From NCBI GenBank assembly GCA_028455995.1, contig JABELC010000005.1:744001-808000 (forward strand): DNA of 64,000 nucleotides. Direction: 5' to 3'. Shown here piece by piece: positions 1 to 10,581 of the stretch. This DNA comes from Scleromitrula shiraiana (lineage: Eukaryota > Ascomycota > Leotiomycetes > Helotiales > Sclerotiniaceae). Under the pieces are notes generated by a model. That model was not told the origin of the DNA. It was given only the letters and a program-made list of their open reading frames with translations, and made no database searches. A program made the translations under genes and the position numbers. How positions within the stretch are numbered: the stretch's first letter is position 1; every line of letters starts with the position of its first letter.

Positions 1-816
1 ATGGACCACCCGATGGGTTGCCAGCAGGTAGTGGTGGATTATTTAGAAGAATGAGTTGACCATCGGTACGGAGTGCGGATGCGGATACTAAGGGCTTTTG
101 GAGGAGAACGCAAATGTCAGATATAAGATAGCGCGAAGTAGGATGATCTGTGCAATCGAGAACTAGATCATATTTCTTTACTATATCCTCTGCATTCCCG
201 GGCGTGAGATGCGTTTCATAAGTGTTTGTTTTGATCCATGGATTTAGTCTAGGCAATGTTAGATTGTAGAAGTGTTAAAACTGCATGACGGACGGAGACC
301 AACCCTGATATATATCGAGCTATGCTAACAGCTTTGTTGACTCCTACTTTATATGTATTGTGAAGGATTTGACGATGCAGATTGGATTCTTCTACAATAT
401 CACCATCTACGATCCCGATTGTGCCAACTCCTGCACCAGCTATGTATGCAGCAGCTGGACATCCTAACCCTCCAGCTCCAACTAGGAGGACTGAGGCGGA
501 TTTTAGTCGTAGTTGTCCTGGGAATTTTTTAGCATGAAATAGAATCCAATATAAAAATTTAAGGCTAACCTTGGATCCCAATATCGGGTACAATCATTTG
601 TCTTCCATATCTTTTATATTCTTCCGAATCCAAAGGCCATTTTCCATGAGTCACGAGATCGCATTCGTCCGATGTTATTGGAGTATTTGCTTTAGAATAT
701 TTCGCGATGCCATCTTCTTCAATCTTTGAAAGTTGTAGTTTAAGGAAAGCCAACTCTGATTCAGTCTCACTTATTTGGCGTCGTAAAGCTTCTGCTCGTT
801 CCTGTATTTTGTCCAT
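1..816 (-). CDS. UBA4: UBA4, adenylyltransferase/sulfurtransferase (MOCS3 type), 3' end cut by window
   Basis: E1-like enzyme that adenylates the C-terminus of the ubiquitin-like sulfur carrier Urm1 and passes sulfur to it for tRNA thiolation and urmylation; cytosolic. Visible exons are 816..570, 517..304 and 248..1 (continuing off the left edge), with introns 518..569 and 249..303. Joined, they give a coiled-coil N-terminus (about residues 1-40), the RYGRQMIVPDIG motif, the nucleotide-binding motif VLLVGAGGLGCPAAAY, the ESNLHRQ stretch and, in exon 3, LVLDCTDHPTSRYLI followed by SASALRTDGQ. All are hallmarks of the ThiF/MoeB/Uba4 fold. The rhodanese half would lie outside the window. The second intron uses the weaker donor GTTGGT. 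The start at 816 is the first ATG and faces SLX9 across about 200 bp. Family assignment is very secure; only the C-terminus is unseen. Confidence 0.93.
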
Positions 817-1013
817 GTTGAGTCGTCTGAAGATTTTGGTGGTGGTAAAAGTTATGAAAGTTTAAATGCACAACTTTTTTTCGGGTTCGCTTGTGCAAGT
901 CTTTGAACTTTCAATCTACAAGAACTTTTTTTTTGGAAGTAGATTTGAAGTATACTCGAATCCTTTCAACCTCCAAATACTTGATCCAGTAATCAAGAAA
1001 CAATAAAGCAATA
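817..1013. promoter_or_regulatory. Shared promoter between UBA4 and SLX9
   Basis: This 197-bp gap separates two divergent start codons, so it must hold both promoters and both 5' leaders. It contains T-rich tracts near 910-935. I see no clear TATA box. Its role is inferred from position only. Confidence 0.5.
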
Positions 1014-1625
1014 ATGGTATAGTTTACACTATTTGTTTCCCAGAAGAGAGATACTAACCACATTTCCCAGGCGCCCACCGCACCAAGCAAACGAAGCTCT
1101 ATGCGATCCAAAGTCTCCAAATCTGGCTCCGGTGTCCATGTTCCTCCCCAGCATCGCGAGAACGCTGTCATATCCGATTCATTCATAAACTCCAAAAAGG
1201 ACAAACGTACAATCAAGCATTCCGCATTCGTAAACCGCATCGAAAAGGCAAATAGCAAACCCCTCAAACGAAGAAGGCCGAATAAAAAACTTGTCACTAC
1301 ATTAGAGAGTCTTGCAGATGCTTTACCGGATTTTGAGGGCGAGGGCTTGGAGAAGATTAGTCGAGGTGAAGGAGGCAAGATCAGGCAGAAGAGCATGAAG
1401 AGTAGGCCGGGAGCAACGAAGAGGAGGGAAAAGTTAGAGGCAATGGAGAGGGAGAGATTCGGAAAGAATATGGCACAATTGGTGGGTAAAGAAAACAAAC
1501 CAGAAGGAACAGCAATAGAAGGTGCAAAGGAACCTCAAGCATCAGCGACTTCGAGTCGCTGGGCTGCATTGAGGGGTTTCATTTCACAAACTATGGAGCA
1601 GAAGGAGGAGTTCAGAAAGGCTTGA
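1014..1625 (+). CDS. SLX9: SLX9-like ribosome biogenesis factor
   Basis: Nucleolar factor that helps process and export pre-40S subunits (Slx9/FAM207A family). The long exon 1071..1625 is basic. It carries KKDKRTIKHSAFVNRIEKA, then RRRPNKKLVTTLESLADALPDF, then ERFGKNMAQL, and ends with RWAALRGFISQTMEQKEEF. These align in order with human FAM207A (a KKEK..W.QKIEA stretch, a LRDALPEL stretch, an ERTRFQELL stretch and a C-terminal IGQTLARQM stretch). The first in-frame ATG inside this exon is at 1101, but a branch site ACTAAC (1052-1057) and acceptor CCCAG (ending 1070) lie just upstream. An ATG at 1014-1016 is followed directly by a donor, GTATAG. I therefore model an exon that is only the ATG, intron 1017..1070 (54 bp), and a 185-residue protein starting MAPTAPSKRSS. 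The shorter start at 1101 is the alternative. Confidence 0.8.
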
Positions 1626-1975
1626 AGGTCTCGATGGGGGCAACGTCATTTTTTTCTTATTATGAGATACCCAGTTACCACAAGTATGGTACGTCTTATT
1701 ATTTTACTTTTATTTCTACGGATTTCAATGGCATGAGATTATCCAAAAAATACGAAGAAAGAGGAAAGTTCTCGTTTCAACATGTATGCTGGTAGAATTT
1801 CGGCCATACACACGAATCGCGTACTCCGTGGATGATGATGCTTTCCAAGACAGACCGAATAGCCTATTCCCCGCCACCATTTTACTCTACTCGTGCTTCG
1901 AATTCTGGCACAGAGAAATAGCAATATGATCCCGAATGGCCCCGAAACCTTCTTTCGAATGCCTTATTGATCCAT

Positions 1976-2025
1976 CACGTGTAATTCATGCCCCACCATT
2001 TCACTTGACGTCACATCCTATAAAG
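1976..2025 (+). promoter_or_regulatory. E-box, CRE palindrome and TATA box upstream of the dehydratase-like gene
   Basis: CACGTG lies at 1976-1981, a perfect TGACGTCA palindrome at 2006-2013 and TATAAAG at 2019-2025, all within 105 bp of the ATG at 2081. TGACGTCA is the consensus site for ATF/CREB-type bZIP factors and CACGTG for bHLH factors. The motifs are read directly; their use is inferred. Confidence 0.5.
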
Positions 2026-2080
2026 GTTTGCATACACCCTCTTTCTCTTGAACCAAATTCAACCATTCATATCCTTCACA

Positions 2081-3216
2081 ATGCCAATCACCAAAGAGTC
2101 ACTTTCCACGATACCTACATCCTTCGCCACCGTCTCAGTCGGGACAACTTCAACCCCTCTTCAAGACAAGCTCCACGCCATTTCCTCTGCTGGATTTCAG
2201 GCCATTGAGCTCGGTTTTCCAGATCTCCTCTCCTTCTCCACCGCCTTCCATAAGAAAGAAATCAAAGAAAATGACTATGATTCGCTATGTACCGCGGGAG
2301 AAGAAGTTAAGAAGCTTTGCCAAAAATTCAAACTGCAAATCATGATGCTTCAACCATTTTCGAATTTTGAAGGCTGGCCCGAAGGTTCAAGTGAGAGGAA
2401 AGATGCTTTCGAGCGGGCAAAGGGCTGGATTAGAATCATGGGAGCTGTGGGAACCGAGATGTTGCAAGTAGGATCATCGGATTCCGTTGGAATATCTACC
2501 GATTTTAATACCTTAGCATCCGACCTGCGGGAATTGGCTGATCTTCTCGCCGTGCACAAGTACCGGCTTGCGTATGAGAACTGGTATGTCACTTATATAT
2601 CCCTTCAATTTCATTGCAAGACGCATACTGACCGACACACAATAGGTGCTGGGCAACCGTAGCACCCACCTGGAAAGAAGTCTGGGAAATCGTCCAACTA
2701 GTCGACCGTCCCAACATCGGTCTCTGTCTCGATACTTTCCAAACCGCCGGTGGCGAATACGGAGATCCAAGTACACCTTCTGGATTAATTTCCCATCTGG
2801 GAACACAGCATAAATTACACATGAACTTCACGAATTCTCTAAATGCCCTCACTGCCACGGTTCCCGCGGGAAAAATATATCTCCTTCAAATCTCAGACGC
2901 ATATAAATTAGCATCCCCGATAGAAGAAACTGAAAGTCCGGAGAAGGATACAAGGGCGAGAGGGAAATGGAGTCATGATTATCGACCGTATCCGTTCAAC
3001 GGGGGATACTTGCCTGTGGTAGAAGTAGCGAAGGCTGTATTAGGGACGGGGTTTAGAGGGTGGTTTAGTATGGAGGTTTTCGATGGGGGCATAGATGGGA
3101 AGTGGAAGGGGAAAAGCGTTAATGATATAGAGGGGTTTTGTAAGGGGGCTATGGAGAGTCATAGGAAATTGGTGGATGAGTGTGGGAATGGGAATGGCAC
3201 GGCGAAGAAGGGGTAG
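2081..3216 (+). CDS. 3-dehydroshikimate dehydratase-like TIM-barrel enzyme (AP endonuclease 2 / xylose isomerase-like fold)
   Basis: Exons 2081..2583 and 2646..3216 (intron 2584..2645) encode 357 residues. The fold family is the sugar isomerase/epimerase-like TIM barrel that includes Neurospora qa-4, which converts 3-dehydroshikimate to protocatechuate in quinate catabolism. Matching signatures, in order, are GFQAIELGFPDL, IMMLQPFSNFEGW, the splice-spanning AYENWCWATVAPTW, RPNIGLCLDTFQTAGG, KIYLLQISDA, and GWFSMEVFD near the C-terminus. The conserved Glu, Asp, Gln and Glu in the last four are the expected metal ligands. The start at 2081 has a good context (cacaATGcc) and sits 55 bp after a TATA box. 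No other quinate-cluster genes are nearby, so the substrate is uncertain; a related sugar-acid isomerase/dehydratase activity is possible. Confidence 0.8.
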
Positions 3217-4122
3217 ATCTACAAGAGGCAATCTAGACCCATGACCATCAATTTGAGCGTATCCCTCAAACAAACAATGAATGCTTATGATTACATGGCA
3301 GCAAGCTGTTCAAATTCTAAATGGCCATTCAGTTTACATACAATCAAATATATGTTTGATATTAAGACTTACAACATTTGAGAAGAATCCAGGCGAAAGG
3401 AATTTAAATATCTGTGTTTCGAACGGACATTCAGAAATGGATTAACTCGGCATATTTTCAGCGAATCCCTTCTTAGAACACGGGCATTCATCTATTCGTC
3501 GAGTCAATTTGTTGCTAGATACCATTGCATATCAACTGAACATGCAAACTTAAAGGACTTGTCCGTTACTGTAATGAATCGAGCAATTGTATTATGGATA
3601 CCAACAAGCTAAAATATAAAAGCTCTATCAGTCTCCTCCCTTCTTACCCTCTTCCTCTTCCTCTTCCTCTTCCTCTTCCTCTTCTCTCAAAGTCAAAGAA
3701 AAACATGCAACAGCCTCGCTTCTTTATACATGTATGTTATGCGTAATGCGTATGTTTCTCAAGTCTTCGCAGTGAAATTCCATGCTCGCAAAGCCCCATG
3801 CAACCAACCAACCAGCCAACCCAGATCCTCATTGCCAGAATGCAAAGAGCCCATCCATCTCTGTGAAGAAAAGAAAAAAACAAATAAACTCTGCTATCTC
3901 TCTCGCTCAAAATTCCAAGTGACCATTCCCATGTCCATAGAACGCCGTTTGTTTAATATCATCAAGAGTCAATTCGAGGAGGACTTCGTGGAGCCGATCT
4001 TTGGAACGGTGATGAACTGCGGCTTTCATCGTGTCTGTTGCGCACGATTCGTTAACATAGAACTGAAGAATCAAGTAAGTTGGTTCGGATAGAAAACCAG
4101 GGAGATTGAGGAAAAGAGAAAC
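3217..4122. other. Intergenic region with a CTCTTC microsatellite
   Basis: About 900 bp between two convergent genes, holding their 3' ends. The only clear structure is six perfect tandem copies of CTCTTC at 3649-3684. No convincing coding region was seen; an ORF across 3730-4092 has no recognisable protein features and lacks codon character. Confidence 0.6.
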
Positions 4123-5222
4123 CTACGATCTTCTCCTCTCGCCCTCCTTTCTATACCCCTCAATAATCCTCAACATTTCCTTCCTTCCACCCGGCGCATC
4201 CACAAATTTCCCACCCATACTCATGCTAACTTTCTCCTTGGCATTTGCGCTCAACAACCTCTTGAGTAGTAAATGTCTCATAATGATGCACACATAAACC
4301 CCGCAGTCATTGCTATTTTCCTGTTGTGGAGAATCATCCAAATTTAGGAAGTTCAACGGCTTGCCCAACAATATCGACATTTTCCGCGTGGTAACTTCCG
4401 CTTCGTGCCAATTGGATGGTGAGAGCGAGTCGTAGTGGAAGGCTACGCCGTCGATGACGGATACGAGGAGGAGTGACCAATGGGATCCACCTTCTGCGAC
4501 GGAGACATTGCGATTGTCGTTTATGGGGAGGAAGATATGGGTTGTGCGGGTGAAGTTTGGGAGTGCTTGGATGAGATCAAGGGGATTAGGCGTTTGTAGT
4601 AGCATGAAGGACATGGAAGGGCGAAGTAGGACGATATTGGAGGAGGGGTACTTCTTGAGGTTTTCATTTTCGAGGTATCTGCGGATTTGTTTATTCAGTG
4701 ATTTTTCTTTTCGATCGTTCGTTTGTGAGAATAGATTGTTACATACTCCTCCCAAAAGGCTATTGTCTGCGAGGGTGTTAGTGGTTGCCTTGACGATACT
4801 ATATGATGAACGTACATTATCCGTAAGCCAGTCATTCTTTAAAGTATCGACATCCTCTCTCGTCACTATATACAGACGTCAATCTCGCGGATTCCTATAT
4901 TATATCCATCTGCCAGAACAATAGAGTAGACCTACATCTGCAATCATAATCTGTTTACTCAGCATTAGTATACATAACCCCACCAGTTCCGCTATTCCGC
5001 AGAAAAAAGGGACAGGACAGAAAACTCACAGCTCAGGTATGGATCCTCTGGAGAAAGCTACAGATTTCAGCAAGAAGTGGTCAGTTTCGTCCTCCAACAT
5101 ATCTCATGCTTCAAACTACCAACAATCGATATCGTGGTGAAATGGGTGTATTCAATACGTACAGTATCACCAAAATGCCTAGACACTCTCCCGCCGAATG
5201 GATGGAAACCTCCTTGAACCAT
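4123..5222 (-). CDS. NEDD8-specific Ulp-family cysteine protease (Den1/SENP8/Nep type)
   Basis: C48-family peptidase that removes NEDD8 from substrates and trims its precursor. Six exons are needed: 5222..5163, 5057..5030, 4950..4936, 4865..4816, 4766..4747 and 4678..4123, giving 242 residues with every phase consistent. The joined protein reads through SPEDPYLSYYDCRLTREDVD, then LKNDWLTDNTIAFWEEYLE, then NIVLLRPSMSFMLLQT. The last two closely resemble Aspergillus DenA. The catalytic triad is visible: His in EGGSHWSLLLVS (about residue 123), Asp in FHYDSL (about 142) and Cys in NSNDCGVYVC (about 183), with the oxyanion Gln in SPQQENSND. Exons 2, 3 and 5 are only 28, 15 and 20 nt long. An unspliced reading would carry an inserted run of about 37 unrelated residues. 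The start (exon 1) is the least certain part. Confidence 0.88.
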
Positions 5223-5796
5223 ATCTCCTCTACTAATTTGTATATCTCCTTGCGCGATTCTCTTGGGCTTGTATTGTTTGTATGTTGTATGCTGTACGTT
5301 GCACGTATGACCTGGAGTATCCACAACTCTTTTTTCGGGTTTGCGACGCGGGGAATACAAAATTTCTACCTCTAGATAAGTTATGTCTGGATTCGAGTAG
5401 GAAGTTAATATGTGCAAAAAGTATGAAACAATCGATGTATCTTTCAAATTTATTATACTTGTGTTCTTGTATATGGATGCAATTTTTTTACATTGACAGT
5501 TGCCTTCTTTGGGAATTAGGAATTTGGGCTGCGAATCAACAATGTGGGGTTTTAGTTCAGGTGTCGTCGTCATTCGGCCCTCGGGCTATGCTGATCAAAT
5601 TCTAGAACCGTAATTTAGACTCATAACTACAATAATAACCTTATATGTTTGTTTTACGAAGCTATATCAACAACAGTCATTATGTTATACATCCTGCAGC
5701 AACCTCAGAGCTACAGCATCGCCATTTTGCGTGCAAATCCTTCACCTTCACTCATTAACATCAGAATATAGCAATAAATGAAAATACTTAGGCCAT
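5223..5796. other. Intergenic region (Den1-type promoter, downstream-gene terminator)
   Basis: 574 bp between the start of the protease gene and the end of the next minus-strand gene upstream. Reading frames here have no recognisable protein features, and I see no repeats or RNA genes. Confidence 0.5.
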
Positions 5797-8700
5797 TTAT
5801 TCGTCAGATGCCCGTCTTCCTCCAGAGATCTGCTTACGAATTTTTTCTTGTCTCTTACGCCACTCCTGTTCAAATCCCACGACCGATGATGTTTTAAGCT
5901 CCTTTTGGGTTTCTGTCATAAACTGGCTTGCTTCGGAACACATCTGAACCATGTCTGCTATTTTCTTATCAATAGACTGGTGTATCTGTCTCTTCTCATT
6001 GTCTCGCTTCTCTGCCAAACCATTAAGAATCTTGGCACCACTGTCCCGATATTGGTTCACGATCAACATTGAGGCATCCTCTTCACTGGCTAATCTTATC
6101 ACCAGTTCCTGTTTGCAAGTGTCAGCTACCAAGATATTTTAATGTCAGAGAAAGGTAATACTTACGTCTGCAACCCTATGTACAGCTTCTGCGTATGCCT
6201 CGTAGTGCGGTCTTACAGCCAAAGACCACTTTCTCTCCAGGGATGCTTTCTCTGTAGGTGTCCTTGATCCGCTCCCACTACCAGATTGAAATGTGCCACT
6301 GGTTAAATCGCCTGGCGAGGAAACCGTCTCCTGCCCCTCCTCAACAAGGGTTTTTTCGGGGTCTATTAGATTAACATTCTCCTTGTTTTTGGCTTCCATT
6401 CCTTTTATCGGGAGGCTACCAGCCCGTAGCAGTTCTGTGAAACCACTCGAATTGCGGTCTACGTTCTCCAGGAAAGGGTCTACCATATTTCCCTCTCTGA
6501 CATTCTCCGTAGTCAATATGCCATCGTAGCCGTATTTTGTTTTGGTATGCGGTATATACCTAATAGGCAATTCTCCTGGTGGGTCTGGTCGAGCCTTCGC
6601 AATACTTGCCAACTTGAATCGTGGGCCAAAAAGACTAGGTGTATTTTGGGCAAAAGAGTCATTGGCTTTATGGATGGCTGTGGAGAGAACCTCTTGTTGT
6701 AACTCAACGCTTTGGCAGATTGCTTGATTCACTTTCGGAAGATTCAGCTTTTGCTCAATGTTGGAAATGCGATCAGTTTCCATAGGCTTTTTAGCAATCG
6801 GACTGCCATTCCGATCGACTCTTGGTGCTTGAGAATTTGATTGCGAGACAACAGGAACAATTGCACCATTCTGTGCGTGATCTAGTGGTTGTGGCGGACT
6901 AATGCTCTGGCGCTTCCTTGGAGGACTATCCGAAATAAATAAGCCAGCTTCATCATCACTTTCATTGATCTCTTTTCTCCTTCTTTTGTTGTCGGGGTTA
7001 ACTCCCAATTTCTCCTTTGCTGAGTGATCTGCAAAGAGTCTGCTGGAACGTGAGGCTGTGGATGCTTTCTCTATACTGGAAGAGCCCTGGTTTTGTGGCC
7101 CCTTCGGTCCAAAGTGAATTAAGTGTGGTTTGCGGATATTCTTCTCATCTAATAGAGCGCCTCCTTTGCATTCCGATTCCTCGGAGGATTTCTCTGTTTT
7201 GTTGCGGTGACTTTGTTTGGGATGAGTTGCATCATCAGATTGTGCACTCATATCTGGCCGTTGTCGCTTTGGTCGCATACTAGTTCCGCCACCTACTTTT
7301 CGCTTCTTCTCCTCGCTTAACATTATTCCGGGGACATGTGTAAGGTGCTCTTCAAGCCCTTGGCCAGTTGAAGCTATCCCATCAGTGGCCATTATTTTCT
7401 GAGGGTGTTGCTTCAGAGAATTAATTGCAGGCTGAGGGTGGTAAGCATCATTGAGTTGCAGGGTTGCCTCTAACGTGGTAGGTTTATCAAGTACATCATC
7501 ATCCTCATGGTTGTTGTTTTTCTTCGCGATCTTTTTGAGCTTTGCAGTGAGATTTGTATTGTCAGATCTTTCCTTTTGTCGCAACTGGCTTTCAGCCTGC
7601 TTTGCTTCTTTCCCTACAACCTTCTTCTCCTTTGGATTGTCTCTACCACCGGTTCTCATGCTTTCCTTGGAATGCTGATCGTCAGAATTCTCTTGATCGA
7701 CCCTTGCGGCCTTTCCTTGTGATGGTAGCCTCGTTTCATCATCTTCAGAGTTTTCTGCCTTAACAAATTGCTCATCTTTCTCCTTTTGCACATGGGCCTG
7801 CGACATGAAAGTCGGCGTATCCCTAGAAGAGTTCTGTTTAGGTTTTTTAAACGTAGATTGTGGAATCGAATTTTTTTTATCTTGCTCTCCCTGGGCTGCT
7901 TCGTGATCACTCGAAGAAAAGTCCCCAAGTTCGGGATCACTGCTCAAAATTATGGTCATCTTTCCGGCGAAATTAATAGCAGCAGTCTTCCGTGAATTGC
8001 TAATTGAATGATCCTGCTTGTTACTCGACTGAACATCAGGTTTTCGGACGGGACTAGCGGTATAAAGATCGCCAGCGTCTGGAACATCTGGAGGAAAGTC
8101 TTCAACCGAATCTGGTTCATGAGCATTATCTTGTGGAATGCCAAACATCTGCTCGTCTTGATTTGATTGCTGCGCAACGACAAGTTCATTTGCCTCACGA
8201 TTAGGAGATGGTATAGGCTCGGCTATAAGCTTACGTTTTCGAGAAACGTTTGTTTGTGATGGCCCAATATTCTTCTCGTCGGAGAACTCTTCATCATCAA
8301 AGTCACATAAATGTTGCATTTTAAGCTTTGCTTGACTTGCCGCCGCTCTTTGGCTACCTCTTGCAGGGGCTTCTACTTCTTCCTTTTTGGTCATAGCTGC
8401 ATCTTGCTTGCGTTTCTTCGGTTCAGGCTTGGTCTTCTTAGCGTTATTTCTACCACACCCTTTTCCCATTGATTTTGATTCTTGACTATTCTTCTTTGCA
8501 TCCTTGATACCTTGAATCGTTGGCGCGGTAAAACTCTCGTTCTCGTCATCAGGCATATCGTAGATGCTAGTTCGTGAAACAGAAGGCTTTACTGAAATTG
8601 TATATTTTGCCACTTTGAGAGCAGCAATGGGAGTTTTCGGTTTCAATGCATGATACTTTGTTGTTTTCGTCGCTGGAAAGCTGGTTTGTTCGCCTACTGC

Positions 8701-10581
8701 TTTTAGTACAGGCTTATATTTTAACATGGTTGATGCAATCTCACCAATGTTCTTAGATTCAATTTGAGATGTTTGTTGGATGCTTGGCTTAATGCCTTGG
8801 GCGGAAGGCTTTGCATTTGAATTCGTCGGGCTCTCATCTTCACTCGATAGCTGCTGGCTTTCGCTGTTCGCTACTACTGTTGTAGAATTGCCGAAGCATG
8901 GGATATCGCTTCTTTTCTCTACTGGCTGTTTCATTACCACACTCTGCGCTGCTGGAATCGCGGGTAAGTTTTCTTCATTGTCGGCTTGTTGGGGATCTTC
9001 ATCAGATTCCAAGTCCTCTAGGTTCTCGCGCGGGTATGTTGGAGACAACCCGTTATATGTATTACGCAAGTTGGCAACCTGCTCCGATTCCTCGTTTGAA
9101 CTTTCAGGGCTATATAGTTCAGAGTCGGGTTCTCCCTGGATGGAGAAAGCTTTCTCGGCAACTGAAACTTGACATTTCTGATTTAAATACTCTGCACCTT
9201 CGCAACGACTGTGAAATTCAGTCACAAAAGATTCAGCGTCATCATCAATAGCCATGCGTAATTGTTCTAGAAAGACGGGCTTGCAGTTAACGTAGCAAGA
9301 TGGCCTCTGCTCTCCGAATTCGATGACTATATCGAGAACCCTGCTTATATGTGTATTTTGGAGTCTTATTTTTTGCACAGAGCTGTAGAGAATCTCCATA
9401 ATCTGGTCGGGGTCGTCGTTGGTGGATGCCGCCGAAACCATAACACAGTCTTCTTCAAATACCATTTCCATGTTATTACCAGGGGTCCCAATTCTGTGAT
9501 GTGGCCTCGTGATAATCGAATGGTTGTAATAGAGTGTCTGGAATAATCTACCAAAGGTTAATCATTCTGAAACTTGATTAACTGGTGGGTAGTTCTCACT
9601 CTTGACTCTCCGGCCATTTGTCATCAATCCAGTCTTGAAAAAGATTTTTCCAGGCATTTTGACTTTGTGAATCAGTTGGAAAGTTATTATACTCCTTCAC
9701 GTCGGCTTCTACAGGCCAAAGATCATCTACTGCTATATCAAACTCTAGTAGCACCTTGACAAGCCGACCACACATCATTCGAAGTATTTCATTGGTCTCT
9801 GCGACAAGCATGGGGCCAAGACTTCGTCTATTCATGAGTGCTTAGCCGAGAATTCTGAACCACGCAAAAGTAGTTTTCGTACCTGATATCTTCCGGTGCG
9901 TGTTGAAACTCATTATAGATTTTCTCGGGACCTCTAAGAAGTTGGAGGAGAAAAATACCAACCTATTTTGAGTGTTAAAATCGTTATTTGTCAATCAATC
10001 TGTTTTCTTACCCATCTTCGAAACCCATTTGGATTCTGGTTATCGGTGAAATACTCTACAATTTCCACTACTCTTAGGTTCTTCGCAATATTGAGTGATC
10101 TATTCTCGAATGCCTTTTTACTCAGGGAGTTTCGTGCTTCGTGAAGTATTTGCTATGTCATCAGTAAGATGAAAGAACGTGGACTGGGTAAGAGCACTCA
10201 CAGAAAGTATCGCGAGAATTCTCTCTCCTTCTCGGCAGTGTTTGGCTTTCAGTATGATCTCGAAGATCGTCGCGAAAGTTGCAGCACCTAGTCGATTACA
10301 AGCATTATTTTCGGGGTCGTCAAGTACCGCAAGTATATCGTTGACGCGTTCTACTTGTATCACACCGGTCTCGATCGAACGCAGAGTCTCAGCTAGTGGC
10401 TCTAGTATGTTTTTACGAATTCTATCTGCAGTCAGTATGATTACTTGAGTAACTATTCCTTACCATACTGTATCTCGCCCTTTTTGACCGTGCCTTGCGT
10501 AAGCTGTTCACACAATTCCTTAACAAGCTGTTCAAAAGTTGTTTCCTGTGATGCTCTTTTCAACGTTCGACCTGGAGACAT
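5797..10581 (-). CDS. Large protein with SYCP2/Red1-like layout, candidate meiotic chromosome axis component
   Basis: Seven exons (10581..10464, 10425..10202, 10152..10012, 9962..9883, 9827..9600, 9547..6166, 6108..5797) join in phase to 1,494 residues. Residues 1-263 are helical and hydrophobic, as in an ARM-like domain (for example FEQLVKELCEQL, GAATFATIFEIILKAK, VGIFLLQLLRGPEKIYNEF). Residues about 264-395 alternate short strands (MEMVFEEDCVMVSA, IMEILYSSVQKIRLQ, RVLDIVIEFGE) and end in a helix, as in a PH-like domain. Residues 400-1385 are Lys/Glu/Ser/Gln-rich and disordered, with basic patches. The last 104 residues form a predicted coiled coil beginning ELVIRLASEEDASML. This order and length match human SYCP2 (1,530 residues) and, more loosely, yeast Red1. 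The likeness is architectural, not proven homology; another chromatin scaffold is possible. The first intron is only 38 bp. Confidence 0.72.

Noticed and set aside
911..1498. Long minus-strand reading frame opposite SLX9
   Set aside because: It is the antisense shadow of the basic SLX9 exon and shows no family features of its own.
7451..7763. Several overlapping plus-strand frames within the SYCP2-like gene
   Set aside because: Antisense of the large exon; Ser/Phe/Leu-rich as expected from the complement of Lys/Glu-rich codons.
5797..10581. Shugoshin or generic coiled-coil scaffold as the identity of the large gene
   Set aside because: Shugoshins have an N-terminal coiled coil and a basic C-terminal motif; here the coiled coil is at the C-terminus and the N-terminus is a folded helical region.
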